From DASXKD01 sp963734725 (GTDB lineage: Bacteria; Actinomycetota; Actinomycetes; Streptosporangiales; Streptosporangiaceae), in the NCBI GenBank assembly GCA_963734725.1, contig CAVTIX010000002.1, positions 1 through 64,000 on the forward strand: a stretch of 64,000 nucleotides of DNA, read 5' to 3'. A program made the position numbers and the translations under genes. The notes under the pieces were generated by a model. The model ran no database searches, was not told the DNA's origin, and saw only the letters and a list, made by a program, of their open reading frames with translations. Below, piece by piece: positions 16,568 through 25,142 of the stretch (its first letter is position 1; every line of letters starts with the position of its first letter).

Positions 16568-18630
16568 TCACGACGCTGCTCGTCGCGAACCGGGGCGAGA
16601 TAGCCCGCCGCGTCATCAGGACCGCCGTGGCGATGGGCATCAGGACCGTCGCTGTCCACGCCGACCCGGACGCCGAGGCGCCGTTCGTCGCCGAGGCGGA
16701 CCGGGCCGTAGCGCTGCCGGGGCGCACCGCCGCGCAGACCTACCTGAACATCGGCGCCCTGCTGGACGCGGCTGCCGCCGCAGGCGCCGACGCCGTCCAC
16801 CCCGGCTACGGGTTCCTGTCCGAGCGCGCCGACTTCGCCCGGGCGGTCGCCGGCGCCGGGCTGACGTGGGTCGGGCCGCCGGCCGAGGTCATCGAGGCAA
16901 TGGGGGACAAGCTGGCCGCCAAGCGGCTGCTGGCTGAGGTGGGCGTGCCCGTGCTGGAGTCCTGGGAGGTGACCGGGGATGCGCTGCCCGACCTGACCGG
17001 CGTCCCGCTGCCGCTGATCGTGAAGGCCGCCGCGGGCGGCGGCGGCAAAGGGATGCGCGTCGTCGGGGCCCGGCCCGCCGCGGCGGGCGGCGCGGCTTCG
17101 GATAATACGACCTCGTACAGCACGACATCGGACAGCGCCGGGGACTGGCGGGAGTTGGCCGAGGCGGTTGCGGCGGCCCAGCGCGAGGCGATGGCCGCGT
17201 TCGGCGACGGCGCGGTGTTCCTGGAGCGGTACATCGCCGGCGCGCGGCACGTGGAGATCCAGGTCCTCGCGGACAGCCACGGCGGGCTGGTGCACTGCTT
17301 CGAGCGGGAATGCTCGATCCAGCGCCGGCACCAGAAGGTCATCGAGGAGTGCCCCTCGCCGGCCGTGGACGCGGGCCTGCGGGACCGGATGGGCGCGGCC
17401 GCGCTGGCCGCCGCCAAGGCGGTCGGGTACCTGGGCGCGGGGACCGTCGAGTTCGTGCTGGCGCCATCGGGGGACTTCTGGTTCCTCGAGGTGAACACCC
17501 GGCTCCAGGTGGAGCACCCGGTCACCGAGGCGGTCACCGGCGTGGACCTGGTCCGCGAGCAGCTTCTCGTGGCGCAGGGCCTGCCGCTGTCGGTCACCCA
17601 GGACGGCCTGACGATGACCGGCCACGCGATCGAGGCCCGGCTCTACGCCGAGGACCCCGCCGCCGGGTTCCTGCCGGCCACCGGGACCATGCTGGACTGG
17701 CGCCCGGCGGCGGCCCCGCCGTGCCGCTGGGACTCCGGGGTGGCGGCGGGCGGCGTGGTGGGGGTCGAGTTCGACCCGATGCTGGCCAAGGTCATCGCGC
17801 ACGCGCCGGCCCGCGGCGAAGCCGCGCTCGCCCTGGCCCTGGCGCTGCAGCGCAGCCGGATCCGGGGCGTGACCACTAACCGGGACTTCCTGGTCGCCGC
17901 GCTGCGCCACCCGGACTTCCTGGCCGGCCGCACCACGACCTCGTTCATCGAGGACACCGGGGTGGCGCGGGCCCGCCAGCCGTCACCGGGCGAACTGCGC
18001 GCCGCGGCGACCGGGGCGGCGCTCGCCGCCCAGGCGGCCAGACGGGCCGCCGCGCCGGTGCTGGCCACGTTGCCCAGCGGCTGGCGCAACACCGTGATGC
18101 CACCGGAGCGGGCCGAGTTCCGGCATGGCCAGGACACCGTGCTGGTCAGCTACGCGCGGCGGCGTGATGGCCGGTTCGACGTCACGGTCACCGGGGCAGC
18201 CCCGGATGCGGACGGTGACCCGGGATCCGGGGAGCCCGTGACCGTCCACCACGTCGGCGACGGCTGGATCGACTTCTCCCGCGGCGGGCGCCGGCACCGG
18301 TTGCACGTGCTCGCGGCCGGGGACCGGGTGTGGGTCCAGGGCCCGGACGGCGACCTCGCGCTCACCGCGGTGCCCCGGTTCCCCGAGGCCGGGCACGGCG
18401 AGCAGGTGGCCGGCGGCCTGGTCGCCCCGATGCCCGGCACGGTGCTCGCGGTGCACGCGGCAGCCGGGGACGCCGTCGCCGCGGGCCAGTTGCTCATGAT
18501 CGTGGAGGCCATGAAGATGGAGCACCGGATCACCGCGCCGCGAGCCGGGACGCTGCGCGAGGTCCGCGCCCGGCCGGGTGACCAGGTCAGCGGTGGCGAC
18601 CTGCTCGCCGTGATCGACGAGGCGCAATGA
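16564..18630 (+). CDS. Acyl-CoA carboxylase alpha subunit (biotin carboxylase plus BCCP)
   Basis: 688 residues. The biotin carboxylase domain runs from LLVANRGEIARRVIRTA through the ATP-grasp loop KAAAGGGGKGMRVV and FLEVNTRLQVEHPVTEAVTG. The C-terminal biotinyl domain carries the EAMKMEH lysine. It carboxylates biotin with ATP and bicarbonate for the beta subunit. Between MRVV and the usual AEAVAAAQREA helix it has an extra segment of about 25-30 residues rich in Ser, Thr and Ala (17070-17145), not expected in the ATP-grasp B domain. GTG 16564 overlaps the beta-subunit stop, showing tight coupling. Confidence 0.92.
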   Translation: MITTLLVANRGEIARRVIRTAVAMGIRTVAVHADPDAEAPFVAEADRAVALPGRTAAQTYLNIGALLDAAAAAGADAVHPGYGFLSERADFARAVAGAGLTWVGPPAEVIEAMGDKLAAKRLLAEVGVPVLESWEVTGDALPDLTGVPLPLIVKAAAGGGGKGMRVVGARPAAAGGAASDNTTSYSTTSDSAGDWRELAEAVAAAQREAMAAFGDGAVFLERYIAGARHVEIQVLADSHGGLVHCFERECSIQRRHQKVIEECPSPAVDAGLRDRMGAAALAAAKAVGYLGAGTVEFVLAPSGDFWFLEVNTRLQVEHPVTEAVTGVDLVREQLLVAQGLPLSVTQDGLTMTGHAIEARLYAEDPAAGFLPATGTMLDWRPAAAPPCRWDSGVAAGGVVGVEFDPMLAKVIAHAPARGEAALALALALQRSRIRGVTTNRDFLVAALRHPDFLAGRTTTSFIEDTGVARARQPSPGELRAAATGAALAAQAARRAAAPVLATLPSGWRNTVMPPERAEFRHGQDTVLVSYARRRDGRFDVTVTGAAPDADGDPGSGEPVTVHHVGDGWIDFSRGGRRHRLHVLAAGDRVWVQGPDGDLALTAVPRFPEAGHGEQVAGGLVAPMPGTVLAVHAAAGDAVAAGQLLMIVEAMKMEHRITAPRAGTLREVRARPGDQVSGGDLLAVIDEAQ

Positions 18631-18709
18631 GCCGCAGCTTGACCGACTCCGGTCAGCCACAGGACACGCCTCCCGAAGCCAGCGAAGCGCCCGCGAGGGA
18701 GGCAGGAAA

Positions 18710-20470
18710 ATGACTGCCACGGCGCTTCTCATCGCCAACTGCAGCGGGTTCTACGGCGACCGGCTGGCCGCCGCGCGGGAGATGGTCGAGGGCGGGCCGA
18801 TCGATGTGCTGACCGGCGACTGGCTGGCCGAGCTGACGATGCTGGTGCTGGCCAAGAACATGTCCCGGGACAACGGCGCCGGGTACGCCCGGACCTTCGT
18901 CACCCAGATGGAACAGGTCATGGGGCGGTGCCTGGACCGGGGGATCAAGGTGGTGTCGAACGCCGGCGGGCTGACCCCGGATCGGTGCGCCGAGGCGGTC
19001 GCCGGCGTCGCGGCCAAGCTCGGGCTGAACCCGGTCATCGCGTACGTCGAGGGCGACAACCTGATGCCCCGGCTGGCCGAACTGCGCGCGGCCGGGGAGA
19101 GCTTCGCCAACATGGACACCGGTGAGCCGCTCGGCGACCGCCCGGTGCTGACCGCGAACGCCTACCTGGGCGGGTGGGGCATCGCCGAGGCCCTGGCGCG
19201 CGGCGCGGACATCGTGATCACCGGCCGGGTCACCGACGCGGCGCTGGCGCTGGGCCCGGCCGCGTGGCATCACGGCTGGCGGCGCGACGACTGGGACGCC
19301 CTGGCCGGCGCTGTGGTGGCCGGGCATGTGATCGAGTGCGGGGCGCAGGCCACCGGCGGCAACTTTGCGTTCTTCACCGAGGTGCCCGGGCTCGAGCACC
19401 CCGGCTTCCCGATCGCCGAGGTTGCCGCCGACGGTACCTCGGTAATCACCAAGCACCCGGGGCAAGGCGGAATGGTGTCGGTGGACACGGTCACCGCCCA
19501 GCTGATGTACGAGATCGGCGGGTTGGCGTACCTCAACCCCGACGTCATCGCCCGGTTCGACAGCATCCGCCTGGCCGCCGACGGCCCGGACCGGGTGCGG
19601 ATCTCCGGGGTCCGCGGCGACTCCCCGCCGGACGCCGCGAAGGTCGCGCTGAACTACCAGGGCGGCTGGCGGTCCACGCTGACCCTGTACCTCACCGGGC
19701 TGGACATCGAGGAGAAGGCAGCCCTGGTCGAGCGGGCGCTGTGGGCGGGCATCCCCGGCGGACGGGGCTCGTTCGACGACGCCGAGGTCACCCTGCTGCG
19801 CACCGACAAGCCGGACCCGGCGACGAACGCCGAGGCGATGGCCCAGCTGCGGATCACCGTCAAGCACTCCGACGAGCGGGCCGTGGGACGGGCCTTCTCC
19901 GCCCGGGTCACCGAGCTCGCGCTGGCCTCGTACCCGGGCATGTTCGCGGACGGCCTGGTCAGTGGGGCCCGCGCGTACGGCGTGTACTGGCCGACGACGG
20001 TTCCGGCGGCCCTGGTATCTCAGCAAATATTCATTGACGGGGAGCGGACGGTCGTCGAGCCGACCCTGCCGCCGCAGCCGCCGGTGGTGGCGGAGGTGCC
20101 GGCGGTCGCGGTCGCAGCCGGGCCGGCTGGCGGGGCGACGGTGCGGGCGCCGCTGGGCCGGGTGGCGGGTGCGCGCTCGGGCGACAAGGGCGGCAACGCC
20201 AACCTGGGGGTTTGGGCGCGCACCGACGCGGCCTACGCGTGGCTGGCCGGCTTCCTGACCACCGGCAGGCTGAAGGAGCTGCTGCCGGAGACCGCGCCGC
20301 TGCCGGTGCAGCGGCACGAGTTCCCCCGCCTGCGCGCGTTCAACTTCGTCATCGAGGGACTGCTCGGCGAGGGCGTGGCGGCGAGCAGCAGGCTGGACCC
20401 GCAGGCCAAGAGCCTCGGCGAATGGCTGCGCGCCCGGGTCGTGGACATCCCGGCCGGGTTGCTGCCATGA
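18710..20470 (+). CDS. AtuA-family (DUF1446) protein
   Basis: 586 residues. The N-terminal region (FYGDRLAAAREMVEGGPIDVLTGDWLAELTM, VVSNAGGLTP, ITGRVTDAALALGPAAWHHGW, QATGGNFAFFTEVPGLEHPGFPIAEV) is the acyclic-terpene-utilisation AtuA domain. The C-terminal 110 residues (GRVAGARSGDKGGNANLGVWARTDAAYAWL) are the small AtuA-like ferredoxin-fold domain often found alone, so this is the fused form. In Pseudomonas the protein is needed for citronellol growth, but its reaction is not established. Clustering with carboxylase, dehydrogenase and crotonase genes supports a role in branched acyl-CoA breakdown. ATG 18710 follows GGGAGGCAGGA. Confidence 0.9.
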   Translation: MTATALLIANCSGFYGDRLAAAREMVEGGPIDVLTGDWLAELTMLVLAKNMSRDNGAGYARTFVTQMEQVMGRCLDRGIKVVSNAGGLTPDRCAEAVAGVAAKLGLNPVIAYVEGDNLMPRLAELRAAGESFANMDTGEPLGDRPVLTANAYLGGWGIAEALARGADIVITGRVTDAALALGPAAWHHGWRRDDWDALAGAVVAGHVIECGAQATGGNFAFFTEVPGLEHPGFPIAEVAADGTSVITKHPGQGGMVSVDTVTAQLMYEIGGLAYLNPDVIARFDSIRLAADGPDRVRISGVRGDSPPDAAKVALNYQGGWRSTLTLYLTGLDIEEKAALVERALWAGIPGGRGSFDDAEVTLLRTDKPDPATNAEAMAQLRITVKHSDERAVGRAFSARVTELALASYPGMFADGLVSGARAYGVYWPTTVPAALVSQQIFIDGERTVVEPTLPPQPPVVAEVPAVAVAAGPAGGATVRAPLGRVAGARSGDKGGNANLGVWARTDAAYAWLAGFLTTGRLKELLPETAPLPVQRHEFPRLRAFNFVIEGLLGEGVAASSRLDPQAKSLGEWLRARVVDIPAGLLP

Positions 20471-20517
20471 TCCTGGCGCCCCGTCAGCTCGGCTGGTAGA
20501 CGAGTGGACCGTCCGCA

Positions 20518-20584
20518 TTTCATGATCGCGGACGATTCCCTGCGTTTTCCGCGGCCTGCGGGGTGATCGTCCGTGATCATGAAA
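20518..20584. repeat. 19-bp inverted repeat after atuA-like gene
   Basis: Arms 20518-20536 and 20566-20584 pair at 18 of 19 positions (TTTCATGATC... and ...GATCATGAAA) around a 29-base spacer. It lies 47 bases after the atuA-like stop and about 90 before the next crotonase start. It could end the upstream transcript, bind a regulator, or be a dispersed REP-like element. A related half-site (TCATGATCACGA) is present near 8410. Confidence 0.65.
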
Positions 20585-20675
20585 GTACCGGCGGTGGAGG
20601 GGCCATATCTCCGGAGCGGCCGTAGTAGCGCCGCTGGCGGGGCTGGTGGGACTGATGGGCGGAAAGGTGAGTTTC

Positions 20676-21476
20676 GTGAGCGATGAGGCGCCGGTGCGCT
20701 ACGTGGTGAGCGGCGCGATGGCGACGCTGACCATGGACCAGCAGCACAACCGCAACGCCCTGACGCCGGCCCTGATGAGCGGGCTCAGCCGGGGCCTGGA
20801 AGCAGCCCTCGCGGACGAAGCCGTCGGGGTCGTCGTGCTGACCAATGCCGGGCCAGCGTTCTGCGCGGGCGCCGACCTGTCCGGCGGCGTCCCGGCCGTC
20901 ACGGGCGGGGGCAAGCGGCGCGGGGCGCGCCGCGACGGTCTTGCCGACCTGCTGGCCGCCATTCAGGACTCGACCAAGCCGGTGGTGGCGCGGATCGCCG
21001 GGCACTGCGTGGCCGGCGGGATCGGCCTGGCGGCTGCCTGCGACATCTCGATCGCCGACGACGCGGCGCGGTTCGGGTTCACCGAGGTCCGGATCGGGGT
21101 CGCGCCGGCCATCATCTCGGTCGTCTGCCTGCCCAAGCTGCGCCGCGCAGACGCGCTGGAGCTGTTCTTGTCCGGGGAGCGGATCAGCGCCGCCCGGGCC
21201 GCCGAGATGGGCCTGATCACCAGGGCGGTGCCCGCGGCGGACCTCGACGCCGAGGTCGCGACGGTGGTGGCCAGGCTGCTGGCCGGCGGCCCGTCGGCGC
21301 TGGCCGCGGCGAAGCGCCTGGTCTACACGATCCCCGGAATGGACCGGGACGCGGCGTTCACCCGGGCCACCGAAGTCTCCCAGGCGCTGTTCGCCTCGGC
21401 TGAGGCGGCCGAGGGGATGGCCGCGTTCCGGGAGAAACGGCGCCCGTCCTGGGCCCCGCCGCCCGGCGCATCCTGA
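20676..21476 (+). CDS. Enoyl-CoA hydratase/isomerase family protein
   Basis: 266 residues of crotonase fold with GPAFCAGADLSGG and HCVAGGIGLAAACDISIADDAARFGFTEVRIGVAPAII as the two oxyanion-hole segments. The Glu of FTEVRIG is in the position of a catalytic glutamate. GTG 20676 is preceded by AAGGTGAG four bases upstream; ATG 20646 and 20655 are in-frame alternatives. It follows the carboxylase/AtuA genes on the same strand after an inverted repeat, and could perform hydration of the carboxylated enoyl-CoA (methylglutaconyl- or isohexenylglutaconyl-CoA-like). That role is inferred from position only. Confidence 0.9.
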   Translation: MSDEAPVRYVVSGAMATLTMDQQHNRNALTPALMSGLSRGLEAALADEAVGVVVLTNAGPAFCAGADLSGGVPAVTGGGKRRGARRDGLADLLAAIQDSTKPVVARIAGHCVAGGIGLAAACDISIADDAARFGFTEVRIGVAPAIISVVCLPKLRRADALELFLSGERISAARAAEMGLITRAVPAADLDAEVATVVARLLAGGPSALAAAKRLVYTIPGMDRDAAFTRATEVSQALFASAEAAEGMAAFREKRRPSWAPPPGAS

Positions 21477-21624
21477 CCGCCGGTCCGCTCAGAAACCGCC
21501 TGACCTGCGCCGTTCCGTGCCAGAAAAATTCTCTGCAGAGGTGTCCATCTCGGCCGCTGGGCTTCGTCGTGGGGGTGAGAAGACGATCCCGGGCCGTTCC
21601 CGGGCCATGATCGAGGAGGACGCA

Positions 21625-21801
21625 ATGAACCCGAACTTCAACTACGCGATCGTCGCCGAGCGGATGCAGACCCTCCAGGCCAAGGCGGAGGCGACCCGCG
21701 CGCGGCACGCGGCCCGGAACCAGCGCGGCACGGCCCGCGCCCGGCTGGCCCGCCGCCCTCGCCGGTGGCTGGCGTTCGCCCCGGCCGGCTCGGGCCGGTA
21801 G
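21625..21801 (+). CDS. Small basic protein upstream of YCII/ECF42 genes
   Basis: A 58-residue protein starting at ATG 21625 after a strong GAGGAGGA ribosome site. It begins MNPNFNYAIVAERMQTLQAKAEATRARHAA and ends in an Arg-rich stretch (RARLARRPRRWLAF). No family is recognised. Codon use and the ribosome site support a real gene. It precedes the YCII-ECF42 pair by 42 bases on the same strand and is probably co-transcribed. A nucleic-acid or membrane-surface interaction is possible from its charge, but this is a guess. Confidence 0.65.
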   Translation: MNPNFNYAIVAERMQTLQAKAEATRARHAARNQRGTARARLARRPRRWLAFAPAGSGR

Positions 21802-21843
21802 CACCCGGGCCCCACAACGCAGAATCATGACAGTGGAGGAACC

Positions 21844-22185
21844 ATGAAGTACATGATGCTGGTCTGCGCCGACGAGGCCACCGAGCTGAGCCCCGAGGAG
21901 GCCGGGCAGATCGAGCGGGCGGCCACTGCCTGGGTCGGGGAGATGGCCCGCCGGGGGATCCGGCTGACGGGTCAGCGGCTGCGGCCGGTCAGCGACGCCA
22001 CCACTATTCAGGTGCGCGGCGGTGAGGTCATGATCGCCGACGGCCCGTTCGCCGAGACCAAGGAACAGATCGCCGGGTACGACATCATCGACTGCGCCGA
22101 CCTGGACGAGGCTATCGAGGTCGCGTCCAGGCACCCGGTCGCCACGTTCGGGAAGATCGAGGTGAGGCCGTTCTGGGTGGAGTGA
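21844..22185 (+). CDS. YCII-related (DGPF) protein
   Basis: 113 residues with the YCII ferredoxin-like fold and its namesake motif in MIADGPFAETKEQIAGYDIIDCADLDEAIEVASRHP. DGPF proteins are genomically tied to ECF42 sigma factors, and here the stop overlaps the sigma-factor GTG start by 4 bp. Their biochemical role is unknown; a redox or ligand-sensing function has been suggested for the family. ATG 21844 follows GGAGGA, so this gene is well translated and couples synthesis of the sigma factor. Confidence 0.92.
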   Translation: MKYMMLVCADEATELSPEEAGQIERAATAWVGEMARRGIRLTGQRLRPVSDATTIQVRGGEVMIADGPFAETKEQIAGYDIIDCADLDEAIEVASRHPVATFGKIEVRPFWVE

Positions 22186-23429
22186 GCCCGGAGATCAGCG
22201 AGGCTGTCGCCGAGGCGTTCCGGCAGGAGTGGGGCCGCGTCGTGGCCGCCCTGATCGGGATGACCGGCGACTGGGACCTGGCCGAGGAGTGTGCCCAGGA
22301 CGCCTTCGCGCAGGCCATGAAGACCTGGACGCGCGACGGTGTCCCGCGCCGCCCGGGCGCGTGGCTGACCACGGTGGCGCGCAACCGCGCGCTGGACCGG
22401 CTCCGCCGCGGCGCCACCGAGACCGCCAGGCTGAGAGAGGCGGCCACCTTGTCGCTGCCCAGCGATCCTGACTCAGGCGGTGACGACAGCGGCATCACCG
22501 ACGACCGGCTCCGGCTGATCTTCACCTGCTGCCACCCGGCCCTGGCGCTGGAGGCCCGGGTTGCCCTGACGCTGCGCACGCTCGCCGGGCTGACCACCGC
22601 GGAGATCGCGCGGGCCTTCATGGTCAGCGAGGAGACCATGGCCAAGCGCCTGGTCCGGGCCAAGCACAAGATCCGCGACGCGAAGATCCCGTACCGGGTC
22701 CCGCCGGCGCACCTGCTGCCGGATCGCACGGCGGGGGTCCTAGCCGTGCTGTACCTGCTGTTCAACGAGGGCTACTCGGCCAGCGCGGGCGCCGATCTGG
22801 TGCGCCAGGGACTTTGCGCGGAGGCCATCCGGCTGGCCCGGGCGCTGAGCCAGCTCATGCCCGACGAGCCCGAGGCGCAGGGCCTGCTGGCGCTGATGTT
22901 TTTCCACGACGCCAGGCGCGCCACCCGGACCGACACCGCCGGCGACCTGGTGCGGCTGGAAGATCAGGACCGCTCCCGCTGGGACCGGGGCGAGATCGAG
23001 GAGGGGACCAGGGTGCTGGACGCCGCGCTGCGGCGCGGTCGGCCGGGCGCCTACCAGGTGCAGGCGGCCATCGCCGCGTGCCACGCCACCGCCGCCGACG
23101 CGGCGGACACCGACTGGGCCGAGATCGCCGCGCTCTACGGTGAGCTTGCCCGGCTGGTGCCCTCGCCGGTGGTGGAGCTGAACCGCGCGGTCGCGGTGGC
23201 CATGGCCGACGGCCCGGCCGCCGGGCTGGCCCTGGTGCGCGCGCTGGAAGAGTCCGGCGAGCTGACGGGATACCACCTGCTGCCCGCCACCCGGGCCGAC
23301 CTGCTGCTGCGCCTCGGCCGGCGGCCCGAAGCCGCCGCCGGATTCGCCGAAGCGCTGGACCTGGCCGCCACCGACGCCGAGCGCAGGTTCCTCACCAGGC
23401 GTCTCGCCGAAGCCACCGCCCCGGATTAG
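22182..23429 (+). CDS. ECF42-type RNA polymerase sigma factor with C-terminal extension
   Basis: 415 residues. Region 2 is EWGRVVAALIGMTGDWDLAEECAQDAFAQAMKTW, with GAWLTTVARNRALDRLRR. Region 4 is LRTLAGLTTAEIARAFMVSEETMAKRLVRAKHKIRDA. The remaining 220 or so residues (LYLLFNEGYSASAGADL, ALSQLMPDEPEAQGLLALMFF, CHATAADAADTDWAEIAALY) form the TPR-like extension typical of ECF42. No anti-sigma gene is present. For this family control is thought to run through the extension rather than an anti-sigma factor. It probably drives its own DGPF operon. Confidence 0.92.
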   Translation: MSPEISEAVAEAFRQEWGRVVAALIGMTGDWDLAEECAQDAFAQAMKTWTRDGVPRRPGAWLTTVARNRALDRLRRGATETARLREAATLSLPSDPDSGGDDSGITDDRLRLIFTCCHPALALEARVALTLRTLAGLTTAEIARAFMVSEETMAKRLVRAKHKIRDAKIPYRVPPAHLLPDRTAGVLAVLYLLFNEGYSASAGADLVRQGLCAEAIRLARALSQLMPDEPEAQGLLALMFFHDARRATRTDTAGDLVRLEDQDRSRWDRGEIEEGTRVLDAALRRGRPGAYQVQAAIAACHATAADAADTDWAEIAALYGELARLVPSPVVELNRAVAVAMADGPAAGLALVRALEESGELTGYHLLPATRADLLLRLGRRPEAAAGFAEALDLAATDAERRFLTRRLAEATAPD

Positions 23430-23592
23430 CGCCTAGGTGCTGCAACGGCACTTGGATGAGGGCCGCGCGCAGGTTCGGCCAGGAGGCCGACATCAGGGGT
23501 CAGAGCCCACTCTAGCTTCGGACAGTAAACCTGACATCACTGGTCACGGCCGTCGGCCAATTTCATGGCGTTCGTTTCTCAGCGGGCCGGCA

Positions 23593-24214
23593 ATGACTCG
23601 ACCTATGCCACGGTGGCCGCGCCAGGAAGCGGCGGACGTGGACCGCGTGGCGGACGCGCTCGCCAACGCCGGGCTGCCCTGCCTGATCTTGCGGCAGGAG
23701 GACGAGTTGTTCGTCCTGCTCCACGACGACGACCGGGCCCGCGCTGCGCTGACCGGCGCCCTGGACGCCACCGTCGGGCTGAGCCGCCCGTTCCCCGCCG
23801 CCGCGCCGCTGGCCGTGGCCAGGCGGGAGGCCCTGTGGGCGCTCGACCGGGCCGCGGAGGCCGGCCGGGACGTCGTCAGTTACGGCGACGACCGGACCGA
23901 GCGGTGGCTGACCAGCGATTCCGCCGACCTGCGCGCTGGCCGAGCAGGTGCTCGGCGCCGTGATCGACTACGACGCAGCGCACGCGGGCGACCTGGTCAC
24001 GTCGGTGCGCGTCTGGCTGGAGCACGACCGGCAGACCGACCGCGCCGCCCAGGCGCTGCACATCCACCCGAATACGCTGCTCTACCGGGTACGCCGGTTC
24101 GAGCAGATCAGCGGGCACTCCCTCACGTCGACCGAGTCCCTGGCCGAGGTCTGGCTGGCCCTGCGGGCGACGGCTGCGGTCCCCGACGCCGCGAACCGTC
24201 CCGCCCAGCTTTAG
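23593..24214 (+). pseudogene. Truncated, frameshifted PucR/CdaR-type regulator
   Basis: Frame one (from about 23593) encodes a GGDEF-like middle region (VADALANAGLPCLILRQEDELFVLLHDDD, LDRAAEAGRDVVSYGDDRTERWLTSDSADLRA). At about 23935 it shifts into the frame of 23948-24214, which carries the C-terminal helix-turn-helix (VWLEHDRQTDRAAQALHIHPNTLLYRVRRFEQISG). Losing two bases (or gaining one) in CTGCGCGCTGG explains the shift; a restored reading would give DLRALAEQVLGAV. The first 200 or more residues usual for PucR-family proteins are also absent. The gene is therefore broken twice. Confidence 0.75.
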
Positions 24215-24244
24215 GCTGCCAAGATGCATAACGACTGGCGGTCG

Positions 24245-24292
24245 CTGGCCCGGGCACGCGCTGGCCCGTGCACGCGCCGGCCCGGGCACGCG
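24245..24292. repeat. 16-bp tandem repeat, three copies
   Basis: Three head-to-tail copies of CTGGCCCGGGCACGCG with one change each lie 30 bases after the broken PucR gene and about 80 before the GNAT start. No coding role is apparent. Confidence 0.8.
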
Positions 24293-24370
24293 GTGACCCC
24301 TTCGCCGGCGACCTGGCTTGGGCCGGGGCCCACGGTTACGCCGGCCAGGACCAGGCCGTAAGGAGCAGCG

Positions 24371-24838
24371 ATGAGCACACCCGATGGGCCCCGGCCGCCG
24401 TTCGTGCCGGACGATTTCGCCGTCCCGCGCGAACTGGTCGCCGGCGAGTTCCGCCTGGAACCCCTCGGCCCGCAGCACAACGCGCGCGACTACGAGGCGT
24501 GGACCTCGAGCATGGAGCACATCGGGGCCACGCCGGGGTTCGCGGGGTGGGGGTGGCCCAAGCCGATGACGCCCGACGACAACCTGGGCGACTTGCGGCG
24601 GCACGCCGAGGACTTCGCGGCGCGCAGGGGGTTCACGTACACGGTGCTGGCCGATGGCGACCGGGTCGTGGGGTGCGTGTACATCTACCCGGCGGAGGAC
24701 GGCGCGCCGGGCGCCGCCGACGTGCGCTCCTGGGTCCGCGCAGACCGGGCGGAGCTGGACGTGCCGCTCCACGACGCAGTGTCGGCGTGGCTGGCGGAAG
24801 CCTGGCCGGTCACGGTCGTGCGTTATGCCGACAGGTGA
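24371..24838 (+). CDS. GNAT-family N-acetyltransferase
   Basis: 155 residues with a weak but recognisable GNAT fold: ELVAGEFRLEPLGPQHNARDYEAWTSSMEHI, then FTYTVLADGDRVVGCVYIYPAEDG, DVRSWVRADRAELDVPLHDAVSAWL. The usual R/Q-x-x-G-x-G/A acetyl-CoA loop is not obvious (VRADRAELDVP at that position), which is characteristic of a subset of actinobacterial GNAT-like proteins. ATG 24371 has an AAGGAG site. It stands alone; the substrate is unknown. Confidence 0.75.
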   Translation: MSTPDGPRPPFVPDDFAVPRELVAGEFRLEPLGPQHNARDYEAWTSSMEHIGATPGFAGWGWPKPMTPDDNLGDLRRHAEDFAARRGFTYTVLADGDRVVGCVYIYPAEDGAPGAADVRSWVRADRAELDVPLHDAVSAWLAEAWPVTVVRYADR

Positions 24839-25106
24839 CCGTGGGTGGCCCGCGCCAGCCGTGCGGTGGGGGCCGCGCCCGCAATGCTTCGCTGGCTTGG
24901 CAGTCGTGGGCGTGCGGCGGCGTGGTCTGGCCCGAGGCGCGCTGGGTTGCGGGCTGAGGGAGGCCACGCTACGCCAGCTGCGCACAGGGGCGCGGACCCT
25001 GGGGCGCAACCCACCCACCTCCCGGTCTCCACTCTCCCGCTCGCCTCACCTCCGCCCTCCGCCCGGCTTACCTGACGCCCACCCCGCTCGACTTTGGGCG
25101 AAGGGG
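24839..25106. other. Gene-free stretch upstream of TetR promoter
   Basis: About 270 bases with no credible gene or family match; frames here have no family signature. Composition is as GC-rich as the neighbourhood. Nothing structured stands out. Confidence 0.4.
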
Positions 25107-25136
25107 TTGACAAAGGTAGTGAGTGGTTACTAACTT
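25107..25136 (+). promoter_or_regulatory. Promoter with overlapping TetR operator
   Basis: TTGACA at 25107-25112 and TAACTT at 25131-25136 (18-base spacer) form a promoter whose start point would fall at or next to the TetR ATG at 25143, implying a leaderless transcript. Bases 25117-25136 (TAGTGAGTGG then TTACTAACTT) match, at 17 of 20 positions, the inverted complement of a site upstream of the MFS gene. The shared half-site is AAGTNAGT/ACTNACTT. Binding here would block the -10 region. Confidence 0.75.
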
Positions 25137-25142
25137 AGGGGC

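Noticed and set aside
24245..24292. CRISPR-like array from repeated 16-mers
   Set aside because: The copies are head to tail with no spacers and there are no cas genes.
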